Notes: generated by a model not told the origin, from the letters alone. Positions 30,425 to 43,174 are shown, counted from the stretch's first letter. The stretch: DNA of 64,000 nucleotides from Pohlia nutans (GCA_022496805.1 CM040104.1:4997650-5061649), one strand, 5' to 3'. Numbers and translations: made by a program.

Positions 30425-33400
30425 ATGGGGAGCTGGTGCTGGGTTTTGGCGGTGGTTTTGGTGTCGTTTTTAGGGTGGGTGGAAGGGCAGGGGCTGCAGT
30501 ATGGGTACTATGAGGCGCTGGGGTGTCCAGGTGTGGAGGACAGAGTGCGGACTTTGGTGCGGCGGAGCTTTGTGACGGATCCCACCGCCGGGGCCGCTAT
30601 GCTGCGTCTTGCCTTCCATGACTGTCAAGTTGGACCGGTAAGTACGTCAAGCAATGGCACAAACTATGGCTTCCTCTGTACTCTCTTTTGCTACTTGCCA
30701 GGGTTTTTGCTCTGTAATTGTGTCGCATACTGTGTTGGACTGGTATTACACGGATGAGGAGTAATGGGTATTTAGAATGAACCATTGTTCAAGGTTTCAT
30801 TATAGAAAGATGTTACAGTACCAGTTCAACATTGGTGTTTTGTGAAATGAATTAATTAGAGTCATTATGAGAAGTAGTGGACTTCAAATGATTCGGTATT
30901 TAGAATGAATCATTGTGCAAGATTTCAGTATATAGGAAGATGTCAGTTACAGTACCAGTTCAATATTGGTGTTACATGATTCTCAGTGAAATGAGTGAAT
31001 TGGAGTCATTATATGAGAAGTTGCTAGTGGCAGGACCTCTAACAGGCATTTAGAATGTTCAAATCATTGTCTAAGGTTTCATTGTAGAAAGGTGAAATAA
31101 ATGAATTGGAGTCATTATGAGAAGTAGTGAGCCTCATGCAAATGGATATTTAGAATGAACTACTTTCCAAGGTTTCACTATAGAAATGTCACAGCAATTT
31201 AACACTAGTGTTACGCGATTCTCAGTGAAATGAATGAATTGGAGTCATTATAAGAAGTAGTAGATCCCGAATGAACCACTACCCATTGTAGAAAGATGTT
31301 GTACCATTCCAACAGTGGGTTCCCTGTAGAGAATCTGTATACATTGCCTTTGTCACATTTGTCACCTGATAAAACTTCTTGTTAACTAAAGCAGGTAATG
31401 TAAGTAGGTGTCTTGTTTTGGGAAACTGAGATTAGAAGGGAATACACAGGGAATTGCCATATGTGAATGTTGTTAGTAGCTGTGCTTTGTGGCGGGCATT
31501 CTTCGTGTTCATTCATTACTCTCCGCCATGTTGACATTCATAAGTGCCAGCTCGGTATTGATATCAATTGGCGTCATTGATGGGACCATTTTCTGGCCTA
31601 GAATGATACACTGATTGCTATGAGTGTTAGTGAACGTATGGGAGTACCATTTATAACAACTTTACAGTTCCTAAATGTTTCTTAACACTTTGTAATGTTG
31701 CTTGAATTACTCCTACATGTTGCTGACAAATGTATGATCCTAATATGTAGTGTTGAGAGCTCTTCTGGCCACCAAATTCTCTCATATTTCGTGATCGTAA
31801 GGACTTTCTCTAACAGAATTGGTGGATAACGAAGGTTTTGGATTTATATGTGGTGGTATGAGTATGTGGTTTTACCAAAAACAAATGATTGTGTCAAAAA
31901 TTGATGATAGAGGCTTGCTTGCTGTGCGAATGTACATAAATTGATGTTGTCGGTACTACTCCGTAAATGCACATGGGAATGGGAACCTCGTGTGAGTGTG
32001 AAACATGTATTGGTAGATTCCAAAATCTTGAGGGCGGCCTCTTTTTGTCGGTGACCATCAGGTCCATTTTGCACTGGAATTCTGGACAGCTTTTTTTTTG
32101 TCAATGATCGCAAGGGTGACAGTTCTGGGTGTAATTATTGGCTTTCTCTTTTACTTTTACTCTCATGGAAGATCTTGACCACCTGGAGTGAAATATCTGA
32201 TTACCCTTTTTGTTTATGAGATCTCATGAAGACTGGAATCATTGGAGTCCTTTCTTTATTTTACTCTTTTTTCACTTCAACTCCCGAGTGCACTTTCAAC
32301 TACTTCTAGGCTGGTGTTTACATACTGTGGGTCACATTATTGGAAGCAATTTACTTTGCTTGAAAGCATCTTTATCAACGAGAGTCACCAAATGAAGAAA
32401 GTCTATTTTAATATTATTTACGCTCACACTATTTTTACATATCAAGTCTATCCCTGGCAAGTCTATCAACATGAAATGATATAACATGAACAAACATTAA
32501 TTGAGAAACCTACAGTATTTAGATTTTAAGTGTAATTAATGTGGACTCTAATCAAGCATCACATTATTTGATAATCTACATAAAGAGACATTGACCAAGT
32601 ACCCTGTTGTGGTTGTGGTTAATGTCTATTTGCAAAAAAAAACTGAACTAATTGAAACCCAAGACATTATCCACAACCAGACATTCGCACCATGTTCCAA
32701 TGTTTGTGGGAAAGGTAGTTTTATCTCTTGTGTCACACTATGTAGAATCAATGGTGTAGCATGAGCAAATTTTGGGAATCTGCGATTTTGGTGGTATCAT
32801 AATTTTGTTATCACTAATTATTGATTAAGTTTTGCAGTGCCATGGAATTCATGTAATTTAAATGTTGTTGTTGATGTTGCAGGGAGGTTGTGATGGTTCC
32901 ATCATGATCGAAGGGGCCGGAAAGGAGATGAGCTCAGGCAGCAACTTGGGCGTGAAGCGCCTGGACATCATTAACAGCGTCAAGGCGGACATGGAGAAGA
33001 CATGCCCCAGCACAGTCTCCTGTGCGGACATCATCGCCCTCGCGGGTGCCGACGCCGTGGCCTTCAACGGCGGCCCCGACATCCGCATTGCCCTCGGCCG
33101 CAGAGACGCCGACGTCTCCAGTGTTTTGCAAGCAGATGCCGAGCTGCCCCCGGCTACTTCTAACGTCGACCGAGTGCTCAACGTCTTCTCCCCCTTCGGC
33201 ATGACCCTCGCCGAAAGCGTCGCCATTCTTGGTACGTCGATATCCCCGTAGGATAGGACCTACCTAAAATATTAAGAAAGAACAATGTGCACAAATGGTA
33301 AATGATATTTAGTCTATGGCTCACCACTCAACTATAAAAAAGAGATTTTGTAATTAGGTGTGATCTCCTTCACCCACCAAGCCCCACTTATAGTCCTAGT

Positions 33401-34551
33401 ACTTACTCTCTACATACTTAAAATATGTAGAGATTAGCTAGACTTAACTACTATTTTGGTGTTCAAGCTAACTTAGAAGTCAAGTTCCATGGACCAAAGA
33501 AGTTGCCCATGGAAGTAGGCAAGAAGAGGGGAAAAGTGGAACTTGGGTTTGTCTCATACCCGGCCATGAAGGAGTGCATGTTCCATGGATTTGCTTGAGG
33601 TGAGACATGAACAAGTTTGATTGATTAGGGAGAAGTTGCCATGAAGTCTTGGGCTTGAAACCCTCCATACGTCATGACGACTTCACCACCACTTTTTTCT
33701 CAAAAGCTCACTTGAAATGTGGAACATGGTCCCCGAAATCCCTAAAAACTTGTTTTTTAGTGAGATACTTCACCCATGGAACTTGGCTCTCATAGTCCCA
33801 ATACTAAGTATCTGTCTACATACTAAGTAGAAATCTAATTAACTAACTAGAGTACTATTTTGGTATTGTAACTAACATAGACACTTAGTCTATCAGTTTC
33901 CTCATAAGTAACTTAATTAGCTTATGAGAAACTTAATTCCAACACTAAGCAGTTGGGCAATCTAATAGAGATTTCACTCAGGCTCAGCATGTAGATTGGA
34001 GTTTCTCTTCTAACTTTCAACCACTGTTGTGTGGGTATCCAGCAAAATCTGTGAGTCATGTGATATTTCCCATGGTCTGCATGATTGAAATTAAAGCAAT
34101 TTTTGGAGAGAGTTACCTGCACAGAACTGCTTGAATGACATCAAGTGTGTATGTTTAATTTCCTGCAGGTTCGCATACACTCGGTGGCGGTCACTGCAAG
34201 AACATACAGGACCGGCTTCCATTCAACAGCCCCACGGCGCCAGACAGTTTGATGTACCGGACGCAGCTGCGAGCGGCGTGCGCAGTGAACGTGTTCAACG
34301 TGGCGATCCTCAACATCGACAGCACGCCGTTCACGTTCGACAACCGCTATTTCAAGGACATCCAGAACGGGCGCGGCTTGTTCACGGTGGACAACCTGCT
34401 CTCCACGGACCCGCGCACGGCGCCCACCGTGGCGCTCTACGCCGCCAACCAGGGCGCGTTCTTCACGGCCTTCCAGTCCGCGTACGTCAAGCTCACGTCG
34501 CGCGCCATGACGGGAAACCAAGGCAGTGTGCGAACCAGCTGCCAGCAATAG
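30425..34551 (+). CDS. Secreted class III peroxidase
   Basis: Exons 30425-30637, 32883-33231 and 34169-34551 give 314 aa. The first ~21 residues are a signal peptide (hydrophobic core VLAVVLVSFLGWV), so the product is secreted or apoplastic. It should oxidise phenolics with H2O2 through a haem. Arg61 and distal His65 lie in LRLAFHDC; the proximal ligand is His190 in LGSHTLGGGHC; the ligands of the distal calcium site are mostly present (Asp66, Asp75, Ser77). Eight cysteines (34, 67, 74, 112, 118, 197, 225, 312) match the four class III disulfides. C67 and C74 are two residues further apart than in horseradish peroxidase, exactly at the exon 1/2 junction. Exons are strongly GC-rich. Intron 1 is 2.2 kb and holds a tandem array. 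Confidence 0.94.
30768..31320. repeat. Tandem repeat in peroxidase intron 1, ~100-150-bp unit, 4-5 copies
   Basis: Units begin near 30768, 30897, 31047, 31144 and 31267. Each holds TATTTAGAATGAAC, CAAGGTTTCA.TATAGAAA, and AATTGGAGTCATTATGAGAA in that order. A single related unit lies in GAPN intron 8 near 10985-11090. Diverged copies indicate an old array. Confidence 0.75.
31321..32882. other. Remainder of peroxidase intron 1
   Basis: No repeat with clear ends and no coding frame with a recognisable domain. It ends at the acceptor TGATGTTGCAG before 32883. Confidence 0.5.
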
Positions 34552-34633
34552 ATCAAATTTGTTTCAATGCATTAATTTCTTAGAACTGTCAATCATTCTG
34601 TCTGTTTGCACAAATCCATTTTTTTGAAGCTCA

Positions 34634-34732
34634 ATCACACTGGGAGGATCGTGAGGTTAAGACGGGTTGATTAATGTGGAAAAATGTGGAAACGTTCTAA
34701 ACCCCGTCTTGCCGCGATCTTCCTAGTGTGAT
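34634..34732. mobile_element. Hairpin MITE just downstream of the peroxidase stop codon
   Basis: ATCACACTGGGAGGATCGTG and its near complement (CGCGATCTTCCTAGTGTGAT) form arms of ~35 bp around a ~30-bp loop. It begins 83 bp after the TAG, so it probably lies in the 3' UTR and would be transcribed as a stem-loop. Confidence 0.65.
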
Positions 34733-35799
34733 CATTTGCTAGCTAGTGCTTGTTATGTACAGTACATGACATTTCAATAAGCCAGCTCTAGTCGGATACA
34801 TCACTTCATAAATCTTCTCATGAAGCATTTATGTAGCAATCCACTTGCTGAGTCTTCGAATCTGTGCTCTAGCCAATTTTCTGTTACTGATACACCCAAA
34901 TCTCAGGGCTCCTAGGTGCTCAAAATGTATGAGATAATTCATTCAGTGTTTGGGTTACAAGACTGGTCCAGGATTCATACAAAAGTGAAGGTACACGGTC
35001 TGTTATGCAGGGTTTGGTTAGTGAACAGAGGATGTCAATATTAAAGAGGGATATTAGATGGGCAAACTTTTGAACACTCGAGTATTGCTTTACTGTAAAT
35101 AAGGATTCTCTCTGAAAGTAAAATTAAATTTGGTTTGATCATTCTCTTAGATGTACTAACGATATAATCAGTAGTGTGGTTTAACGTGATAAGCATTAAA
35201 TTTAAGGTTAAGTAGCATCTAATCATAATTTCAAATGCTGGAAGAACATTTGCACTGAAACATGTGCTTAGAAGTTGGGAAACGGAATCAATTCAGATTA
35301 CACCAAACACTATATATAAACACAGACCTGTTGCATTGCAACAATGAACATAGGTGAACAATAGAAAGGTATATGTTGCATTCAGCATCAATGCGTGCAA
35401 CGATGAAGTGGGATGCCTCGGATGCATCATTGAGTTTGGATGAAAATATTTGGATGATAGAGGATGAAATTGTGACCATTTTCGCGACAACCGGGTTGTG
35501 ATAGATTGCTTAACAATGTGCATTTTATATATATATATTCTTCCTCTTTCTCACTAAAAATCCATCTTTCTTTTTTGTAATTTATAAAGGAAAACATGGG
35601 TTTCTAGTGGAACATAGGAGTATATTGTATGTTGATGTTAAGTGCAGTGGGTGAAAAGTTAATGAGGTCCATAGCAATTCTGTTTGTGGAAGTTGGTTGT
35701 GATTTACTTTGCAACACCCAAGGAGACCAAGAGTGCAACATTAAATTTGAAAAACATATACTGGTACTACATACTGCACCTGCTTGAACTTATCATGGA

Positions 35800-35859
35800 T
35801 CAGATAGACAGAAACTCCTGCCTTTTTCAAGGCCGGCAAGAATAAAGTGTCTGTTCGTG
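35800..35859 (-). mobile_element. Short retroelement-like repeat, diverged copy
   Basis: Minus strand: ACGAACAGACACTTTATTCT..GGAGTTTCTGTCTATCTG, the same order as at 10078-10141 and 45511-45588. The TATC tail is degenerate. Confidence 0.5.
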
Positions 35860-36380
35860 TCATGGTCCATAGTATATGGTTTACTTGGTGTGGTTTTGTG
35901 TGAAAAAAAATTGGTGAATTTTTGCCGAAATCTTACCTGGTTTTGGGAGTGGCTACTTTTACACTAGAAAAAATGGGCAAATAAGTGGATGAAATTGTCA
36001 GCGTCCTCTCAGCCGCCACTGTGCTGCGGCCGCAGGGGACGCTCTGAGGACCTTCACAGAAAGGAACACCTAACAGATGGCTGCAAAAGCACATGATTTT
36101 CGTGACTCACAAGCTCTGAGAAAGGTGAAGAAGATATAAAGCCCATTCAAGGAGGTTGTTCATTCCGGAGTGAGTGAGTCAGTCAATCATGAGTTCGCCT
36201 GCTCAAAGTTAGCCTAATCAAAGTTAACCTGCAATTCTGTGGCAATGACTGAGAGAATCTCTAACCACAGCTGCCAACTACCGGTAAAGTACACCCACCT
36301 CTTTAGTTACCACCATATTTTCAATTCCGACCTCATTTACCAACAATAGACATTTTTGGTTTGGAATGTACATCACCAAA

Positions 36381-36466
36381 ACATGAGGGTAAAATTGGAA
36401 ACATGAGGGTAAAATTGGAAACATGAGGGCAAAATTGGAAACATGAGGACAAAATTGGAAACATGG
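36381..36466. repeat. Tandem repeat, 20-bp unit, 4 copies
   Basis: The unit ACATGAGGGTAAAATTGGAA repeats four times with one or two substitutions in the later units, then breaks off after ACATGG. Confidence 0.9.
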
Positions 36467-37947
36467 TACTAGTAATAGGTTGGTGTACCTCAATGCAAAA
36501 ACACACAACAACCCATTCACTAAGGTAGCCGGAATTGGAGTTCTCTAAATGCATGCTATGAACATTACTCGAGGCAAAAAATTGTCCATTGTTTTGAACT
36601 TGTGTAGGCCTCAAAGTTTTCATGGGGTGGCCCCTATATGGCTATATGTGAACTCAAAATTTTCAAAAGTGACCCTTGGGACCTTAAAATGTTTAAAAAG
36701 AAGAAAAAATGCATACCTTGGGGAAATGTTAGTAGCACAATTCATTTAGTAAGAGTAGTCCGCCGGAATGACCCATAACCATACATCCCCATTTTGGTCT
36801 TGTAGGTGTTCTCAACAACCGTCACCCAAGGAACCTAAATAGGACCACTTGTAAGACTCTCCAAGAAACGTGAAAACAATGACTTGTGATTCAATCAAAA
36901 ACTTCTACAAGTGGGTGGACTTGGGGCATTAAGGAAGCAATTCATGGTACTATATGTGTTGGAAATGACACCACATGCTATATGTCACAAGTGGGTCCAT
37001 ATGACTATCTTTTCTTTCAAAATTCATATATTTTACATTCTATTTTCAAAATGCAGTATCTTAAACAGCTTTAGATAAACACCGCCCGCGTAGACTAAAG
37101 AAGCATGCCCCAAAAAACCCACAACTAGTCTAGTTTGCCATCTTCTCATGAATCTTTTCGCAGCGGTGTTTCTACTAGTGCAGCCATGAAATGATGGCCA
37201 CGTAATTATGGGTCTTGACTTTGATTGAATTTTTCATCCCACCATGTACACATCAATTGCGTCCATCATTCGCTGCAAAGAAATAGGTCATTGAGTCGTT
37301 CTTCAGTGAGGGTGCAACTTCTTACACTTAAATGATCAGCAACTCACTGGAGTTTGAAAGAGAAACAGGTCAGAGGCTCAAGGAAGAGGTCAAGAGGTTG
37401 AAGTTAGCAGGTGAGTCAGAAATAAAAACGCTGACAGGGAAACAAAAAGAATTCTTGAACTCCATGATCACCGTCCAAGCATTTAATCCCCGAAAGATTT
37501 GATTGTACTAACGTTGCCAGCAATATGCAAAATTGTCAGAGAAACGTGTTGCTCTACGAACCATGTGGCTTGTAACAAATTGTAAAAGTCTTAGGATTGT
37601 TACAACATTTCTACCGTTGAGATTGGCATGATTTTCACATGAAAACCACACTACATTTATCTGCCCCAAGTTTATTGATGTAACTTTGGTTCAAAGGACC
37701 ACTGTAAATGAATAGCTTGTTGGGGAAGTGCTGTTAATTGGGCCATTTGATTATTCCACACTACTTTTATATAGTTTTTTCTTTAATCTTGTGACTTCTT
37801 CAAAGTAATAATTTTTAAAATGATGAAAGTCAATTTTTATTTTTATTTTTTTTAATTTTTATTTTTTTTCCTTGAGTTTTTAAAATTTATTTTTTTTGGA
37901 TTCTTAGCTTAACTCTCCAACATAATATGAAGAGTCACCAATAGTAA

Positions 37948-38363
37948 GAGCATGCCCAGCAGCATGCAAAAGCACCAGTCAAACCTCAAGGTGGCGGCGG
38001 TTTGGCATGAACATGGCCCCAGCAGCAGTAGAAAATCTCATCTCAATCACCAAGAAAGTTTAGCAGTGGGCTTTATTTGAGTTTTCTTCGCCATATACTG
38101 AAGCTTTGGAGGAAGAAAATTGCTCATGCCAAGCAAGAATCTTTGCCAATCAAAGGTAAGATAATGGCCTCGAAGCCTATTCATTGGCTCATGCTTCAAG
38201 GCCATCAAGTGTTATGAATTACTTTCTCTTTTAATAAACTGCCTTGGAGTTCGCACAAGGATTGTTGCTGGAGTACTTCTATTGCAACATTCCTCTAAGT
38301 TTAAAATGGCCGTCAACTTGATGCTTGGCGGACTTATTTGATCTGGAGTTGCTGGGCATGCTC
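37948..38363. mobile_element. Harbinger-like MITE, 416 bp, TAA target duplication
   Basis: The ends are GAGCATGCCCAGCA and its exact complement, with TAA on both sides (37945-37947, 38364-38366). A TWA duplication with G-starting termini is typical of PIF/Harbinger (Tourist-like) MITEs. The interior shows no coding capacity. Confidence 0.75.
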
Positions 38364-39304
38364 TAAGACACACACAACTTTTCTTGATGCTTTAAAAAAA
38401 TGAAATTTTACCTTCGTGAAAAACCAGAAAAAAAAGGTTGTTTGTAACATTTAAGCTTTATATACCACATTGATGAGGGGGGACATTACGCACTGGTGGA
38501 ATCCTCGGTGGAATGTACCGTTATCAAAATCATGCTTTATGCAGGGGAAGGCCCTCTCGGATCAAGAGTTCTTGAATTTTCGAATAAGAGTTGGGCCTAT
38601 TGCCCTAAGCTTAGTGCCCTCAAATGCAACCCCTCACCCTTGAGGCTTTTCTTCAAACATAAAACATTTTTGAAACATTATCAAGTGGTTCTAATAGAGT
38701 TATTCGTAGAGTAAACAAGGGCTGGCTTGGCTTTTGCCGGGAGTTTTGATGCTAGAAATAAACTTTACTACCAATGTTAGACATGGACAACTAGGCAATT
38801 AGCTATGGATGAGTATTAGGCCAGAGTGGGGTACGGTGAGATTCCTTCGTGGTTTGGGGTTTGGGGGAGCTCCTTTTACATTGGGAAGGTTTAGGGTTTG
38901 AATCTCTTTGACAACACAAAACACAATGATTGGTCTGTAAAAAACGGAGGCAAAAACTCGTATTTGCTGCCTTTGACTCGGGAAGCTTATAAAAACCACC
39001 TTGTCTTTTTCTTGTCTTTTTTTTATAGTAAAACTTTGCTCAAAAAGCCAGTTCTACCTTCTCTTTCCTCTAGTGGAATTTTTTGGCTCGACTTTAAGGA
39101 TAACTCTATTATCTCAATATGATTCAGAGTGTTTCCTCATCTCTAAAACAGCCGAAGCAGTTCTAGCCTTGGTTTGCACAATTTGGTTTCTGCGGTGAGG
39201 CCAATTCATCAATGGGCGTTTCAGAGGCGATGTGAAGAGGATTGAAGAAGCAATCTTCGTTTCCAGCAATTGACCTTTCGTATAACTTTGTCGGACGGAG
39301 TGCC
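38364..39304. other. Upstream region of the TrmL-like gene
   Basis: No recognised element. Base composition rises from ~39,160, consistent with the gene's promoter and leader. An in-frame TTG upstream of the ATG at 39305 extends the frame, but the ATG is the likelier start. Confidence 0.4.
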
Positions 39305-42300
39305 ATGCCAGAGATGGCAATGCTCTCTCAAGCACACAAGTGCTTCACGTCGTCATTCTTCCATTCTTCCTGCACCCGCAACGCCAGCTATCTCAGGAGG
39401 ACGGACCTCGCCTTTCAGCTTCAGTCTCTCGCTTCCAGACGAGCCTGCGGCCGTCTTCTCGTCACAGGTACGTGCAGATTGCTCATGTTTCGGCACTCAA
39501 TTCGAACTTGCAATGCCGCGTCGGCCATAAGAACGGCCTTGTGGTTTTATGAATTTGGTACTTTCACTGCTTTGTTACTAAACGAGAGTACCATTCAGGC
39601 AGAGAATGTGTCATTTGACAAATGCTGCGCAATTCTCTAATATCGAAACGTAGCGTTGGCAATCACCTGCAATGCCCACGTCAATTGCTTCGGAGGTGCT
39701 CGACAGGTTAGGGTTTAGGGTTTAGGGTTTAAGCTTTGAGGGTTTAAGGCTACACTCAACCCTCTGTAATGACACATTTTGTAATTGCACATTGCATCTA
39801 TGTGTCCTCAGGCGAGGGTGTAATTGCACATTGCATATATGTATCCTCAGAATCTGTCATGTTGTGTTGACGACTTCTTCAACACATGGGAGATTGCATT
39901 TAGCAGCTCTTATAAAAAGGAAAGGTCAATGAGAGCAACCCCTGGAGGGCCTTTCTTAAAAATAAATAAATGGGTAGAGCTTATCATAAACCCTACAAAA
40001 TGGAGAAAGTAGGGTTTGGGATTTATGAGGGTCTTTGAAAAGCCCCTGAAGCTGGGATTCGGTCTTCATCTGCGCGGTCTCGTGCTTGGAAAGAAGAAAC
40101 CGTATAGTTCTCCCTCTATAGTACAAATTAGCACTGTTTTGTTCAGCACACTAGAACGTTGAAATGTTTTGTGGTGTTCTTCGCTGGTGCAGCTTCAGAA
40201 GGAAAGAGGACCTGGGGAGAAGTTGCTCAGAATGACCAGCAACAAAGAATGCTGCAAGTAGTGTTAGTGTCGCCCCAGGTACATTGTGTTTCCATTTTTT
40301 TTTGCAAAATATGCATACACTTATGGTTTCAGGCAATTGATGTAGATGTTCCTTTTTCAAAGATGTTCCTCAAGGTAACATGAAAGGAGAGCCTCGTTAT
40401 GAGAAATAACATGCCAAGATATTACTTCCATAATGAGATTGTACTTTCACGTTACTAGTCAATCATACTCAATCAAGGACACCATCATGCCAAAGGGCAG
40501 GATTTGTAAACGTGCTCTAAACCCTAAACCCTAAACCCTAAGACCTCTTTGCTTGATTGCCACCTGTACAGAAACGGGCTCTATTGAAGTTATGACTTGT
40601 GTGAACCGCAGATTCCGGGTAATACTGGATGTATTGCAAGAACATGTGCAGCTACTTGTGTTGGGTTGCATCTCGTTGAGGTATACTTGCTAAGATTTTT
40701 AAGCTATAATTTGCGCTTTAATGTGATTTTCGTTTTATAATTTGCAAGTCGTAGTATTACAAACTGTCTATTCTGATGTGCTGATAATCTTCTCATACAT
40801 ACAGTATAAGTATCTAGACATACTGGCAGGAGTCACTCTCCTGTTTAACAGGAGTCATTGTTCCTGTTAGTACAAGTTTACCATACTAAACAGGCTGCAT
40901 TAAGCTATGTGCCTCACGAATACTATGGTTGATCTTGGCACCCTTTTAGCAATTTCAGTACGATAATATGGAGTTGCTCAAAATTTTCAATGTTTTTTTT
41001 TGTTTTGTTTTCCTTCTGGCCTTTTTGGAGCAACGATGGTGATTGATTGAGTTTCCTGACTTAACAGCCGATGGGATTCAAAATTGAGGATTCCAAGCTG
41101 AAGAGGGCAGGATTAGACTACTGGCCGTATCCTCCTCTTGTTGATTCATACCATTTGTCACCAGTAATGGGTATTATAATCATTTCGTTCATATTGCTAA
41201 ATGAGTATGAAGTAATGGTGCAAAATCCCCACACTACTACAACTGTGGAGATATTCAGTAGCTACTAGGACATGCATCTGCAAATTTGTTTATCCTTCTC
41301 AAGGCGAAGGCGAGCAGATACGTGGTGGTGAAGGTGCATAAGTCTTGGAACGATTTCTTCACCTACTTTCAAGGACAGGTTGGGTTCTTGACTTTCCATT
41401 TGATTTTAGCTTGCATGAGGAGTTTTAGAACATCTACATTGCTGTGTAGAGACTTCAGCATACATTGGCACCCTAGAAGAAAATCAATCATTGTTTAAAA
41501 TGGTCGTGTTAAATCTATGTTAAAGTTAATACAGATCTCGTTGAAACTAATCCAATTGCGTTAAAATTAACACAATACCATTTCAAACAATGGTTGGTTT
41601 TCTAGTGTCATCATGTGACAAGAATATGATATAGCAATATCTACTGATCAGGTCAACTTTCAAGTGCCCAAATAGTAAACCCCGAAGTGCCCGAAAATGT
41701 AGACATGATTCTTTCTTCTGTTGATACATTTTTCACCTTCTTTGAAACTTTCTACATGATTTATTTGAACTCCTATAGATATGCTAGGGTTTTATTAGAA
41801 ACCGAGTAGCAAGCAATTGAGCTAAGAAAACTAGGGTTGTGTTCTCTATTTTGGTTTGATTTCTATCGGCAATGCATCACTAAGCCTTTGTGTGGTCTTG
41901 TCGTGACAGGAGGGCGAGAAAAGGCTTCTCGCATTCACCAAGAAGGGCCGTGCTGTCCACACGGTTAACTCCAGCTCCTCTTTGCTTTTGACTCCCAAGA
42001 AGAGAGCTATTTTCCTTTGTTGTTTCCCTTGTAGAGACCCCAGAGATATCTATTCTATAATAGAGACCATCCAGGACGATTCCACCTGGAAAATATTATG
42101 TGTCGGTTCTGCACGGGTCAACCTAATTCTACATTATCTAGCTGCGTTAAAGCTTATAATTGTAACGCAGTTTCTAACATAAACTGTGACATGGTTAGGT
42201 GTTCTAGAATCCCTCTGGGGTGGGTTTTCGACCAGTGATCGCTTTTCTTCATTAATATTATTATATTACAGTTCGAATTTAGCCTGCATTCTAGAAAATC

Positions 42301-43174
42301 TAGCCATTTTAAACCCATCCAATTGCAACGCAGTCCTAATGTAAACATTACTAAATTGTGATGCAGCTAGGTTTTCTAGAATACCTCTACAGGGTGGGTT
42401 TTCTACTAGTGATTGTTTTCTTCATCACCAATACACTAGTAGAAAATTCCGTTACTTTGTGTTATCGGTGACACAAATAACATAAAAACCATGTCTCATG
42501 TGTTATCCATAACACAAACGAAGTGACATTTTGGGATTTCTAGTAGTGCTTGCTTTTCTTCATCATCAATCCATTAAAACACCGTTAAAGATGTTTCTTT
42601 GTTTTGTGTTGTCGGCGACACAAATAACATAAATATCATGTCATCTGTGTTATCCATAACATGACATTTCGGGATTTTCTAGTAGCGCTTGCTTTTCTTC
42701 ATCACCAATCCACTAGTAGAAAATTCTGTTAAAGGAGACATCAAAATGTTACTTTGTTTGTGTTATCAGTACCACAAATATCATGTTATTTGTGTTATTG
42801 ATAACATTTCAGTTTCATTTCTAACACTAGTGGTCTTCAATATTGTAAGTTGATTGCATTGCGTGCTGAAATGGGGGTTGGGATGGGAACAGGACGTGAA
42901 ATACAAGGCCGGAGACTGGCTTCTGTTTGGGTCCGAAGTGGATGGTCTGCCTGCTGGAGCTTTGGAGCAATGTAGCTCAGGAGAGTACGCCGGAGGCACA
43001 GTGCGGCTCCCCATGAATGAGACCTACGTCCGCTCATTGAACCTGTCTGTGTCAGCAGGAATCGGTGTCTACGAAGCTCTCCGCCAACTGGATGCTCACA
43101 CGAATTACAGCACCTTGGACGTTGCAGCTTCAGTGGAGCCTGTGTTGAGCGGACATAATGATGGATACCCTTGA
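39305..43174 (+). CDS. TrmL/SpoU-family RNA 2'-O-ribose methyltransferase, probably organellar
   Basis: Seven exons join in phase: 39305-39467, 40193-40278, 40612-40680, 41068-41126, 41318-41378, 41910-41963 and 42893-43174, giving 257 aa. Residues ~1-55 are Ser/Arg-rich and almost free of acidic residues, like a plastid or mitochondrial transit peptide. From ~75 the SPOUT fold follows: motif 1 NTGCIARTCAA (87-97), motif 2 LLFGSEVDGLP, motif 3 RLPM...RSLNLSVSAGIGVYEAL, which form the AdoMet-binding knot. The closest bacterial relative by pattern is TrmL, which methylates the wobble base ribose (position 34) of tRNA-Leu; that substrate is inferred, not shown. Residues after ~235 are an extension. 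Introns carry telomere-like motifs and MITEs. Confidence 0.9.
39708..39732 (+). repeat. Telomere-like TTTAGGG repeat in TrmL-like intron 1
   Basis: Three consecutive GGGTTTA units, of the plant telomere type. They lie within intron 1 of the TrmL-like gene. Confidence 0.85.
40518..40541 (-). repeat. Telomere-like CCCTAAA repeat in TrmL-like intron 2
   Basis: Three consecutive CCCTAAA units, the opposite orientation to the array at 39708-39732, with exon 2 between them. Confidence 0.85.
42434..42548. mobile_element. CACTA-like MITE in TrmL-like intron 6
   Basis: Begins CACTAGTAGAAAATTCC and ends TTTCTAGTAGTG, with internal inverted segments around TGTGTTAT and ATAACACA. A related partial copy follows at ~42,600-42,830 with similar GTGTTAT..ATAACA segments. 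No target duplication is preserved. Confidence 0.55.

Larger units (their letters stand above)
34740..37944. other. Intergenic region without recognised gene
   Basis: Holds a retroelement-like fragment (35800-35859), a 20-bp tandem repeat (36381-36466) and CACTA-like termini of unclear pairing (near 35963 and 37179). The minus-strand frames at 36278-36623 are produced by the tandem repeat. Confidence 0.5.

Noticed and set aside
34131..34583. 150-codon frame over the last peroxidase exon
   Set aside because: Arg/His-rich shadow of the peroxidase frame, which carries the proximal His and the conserved cysteines.
35963..37179. Possible 1.2-kb CACTA element (CACTAGAAAAAATGG ... TTTCTACTAGTG)
   Set aside because: The two ends match for only a few bases and there is no target duplication.
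39242..39304. N-terminal extension of the TrmL-like protein
   Set aside because: It begins with TTG; the first in-frame ATG is at 39305 and leaves a plausible transit peptide.
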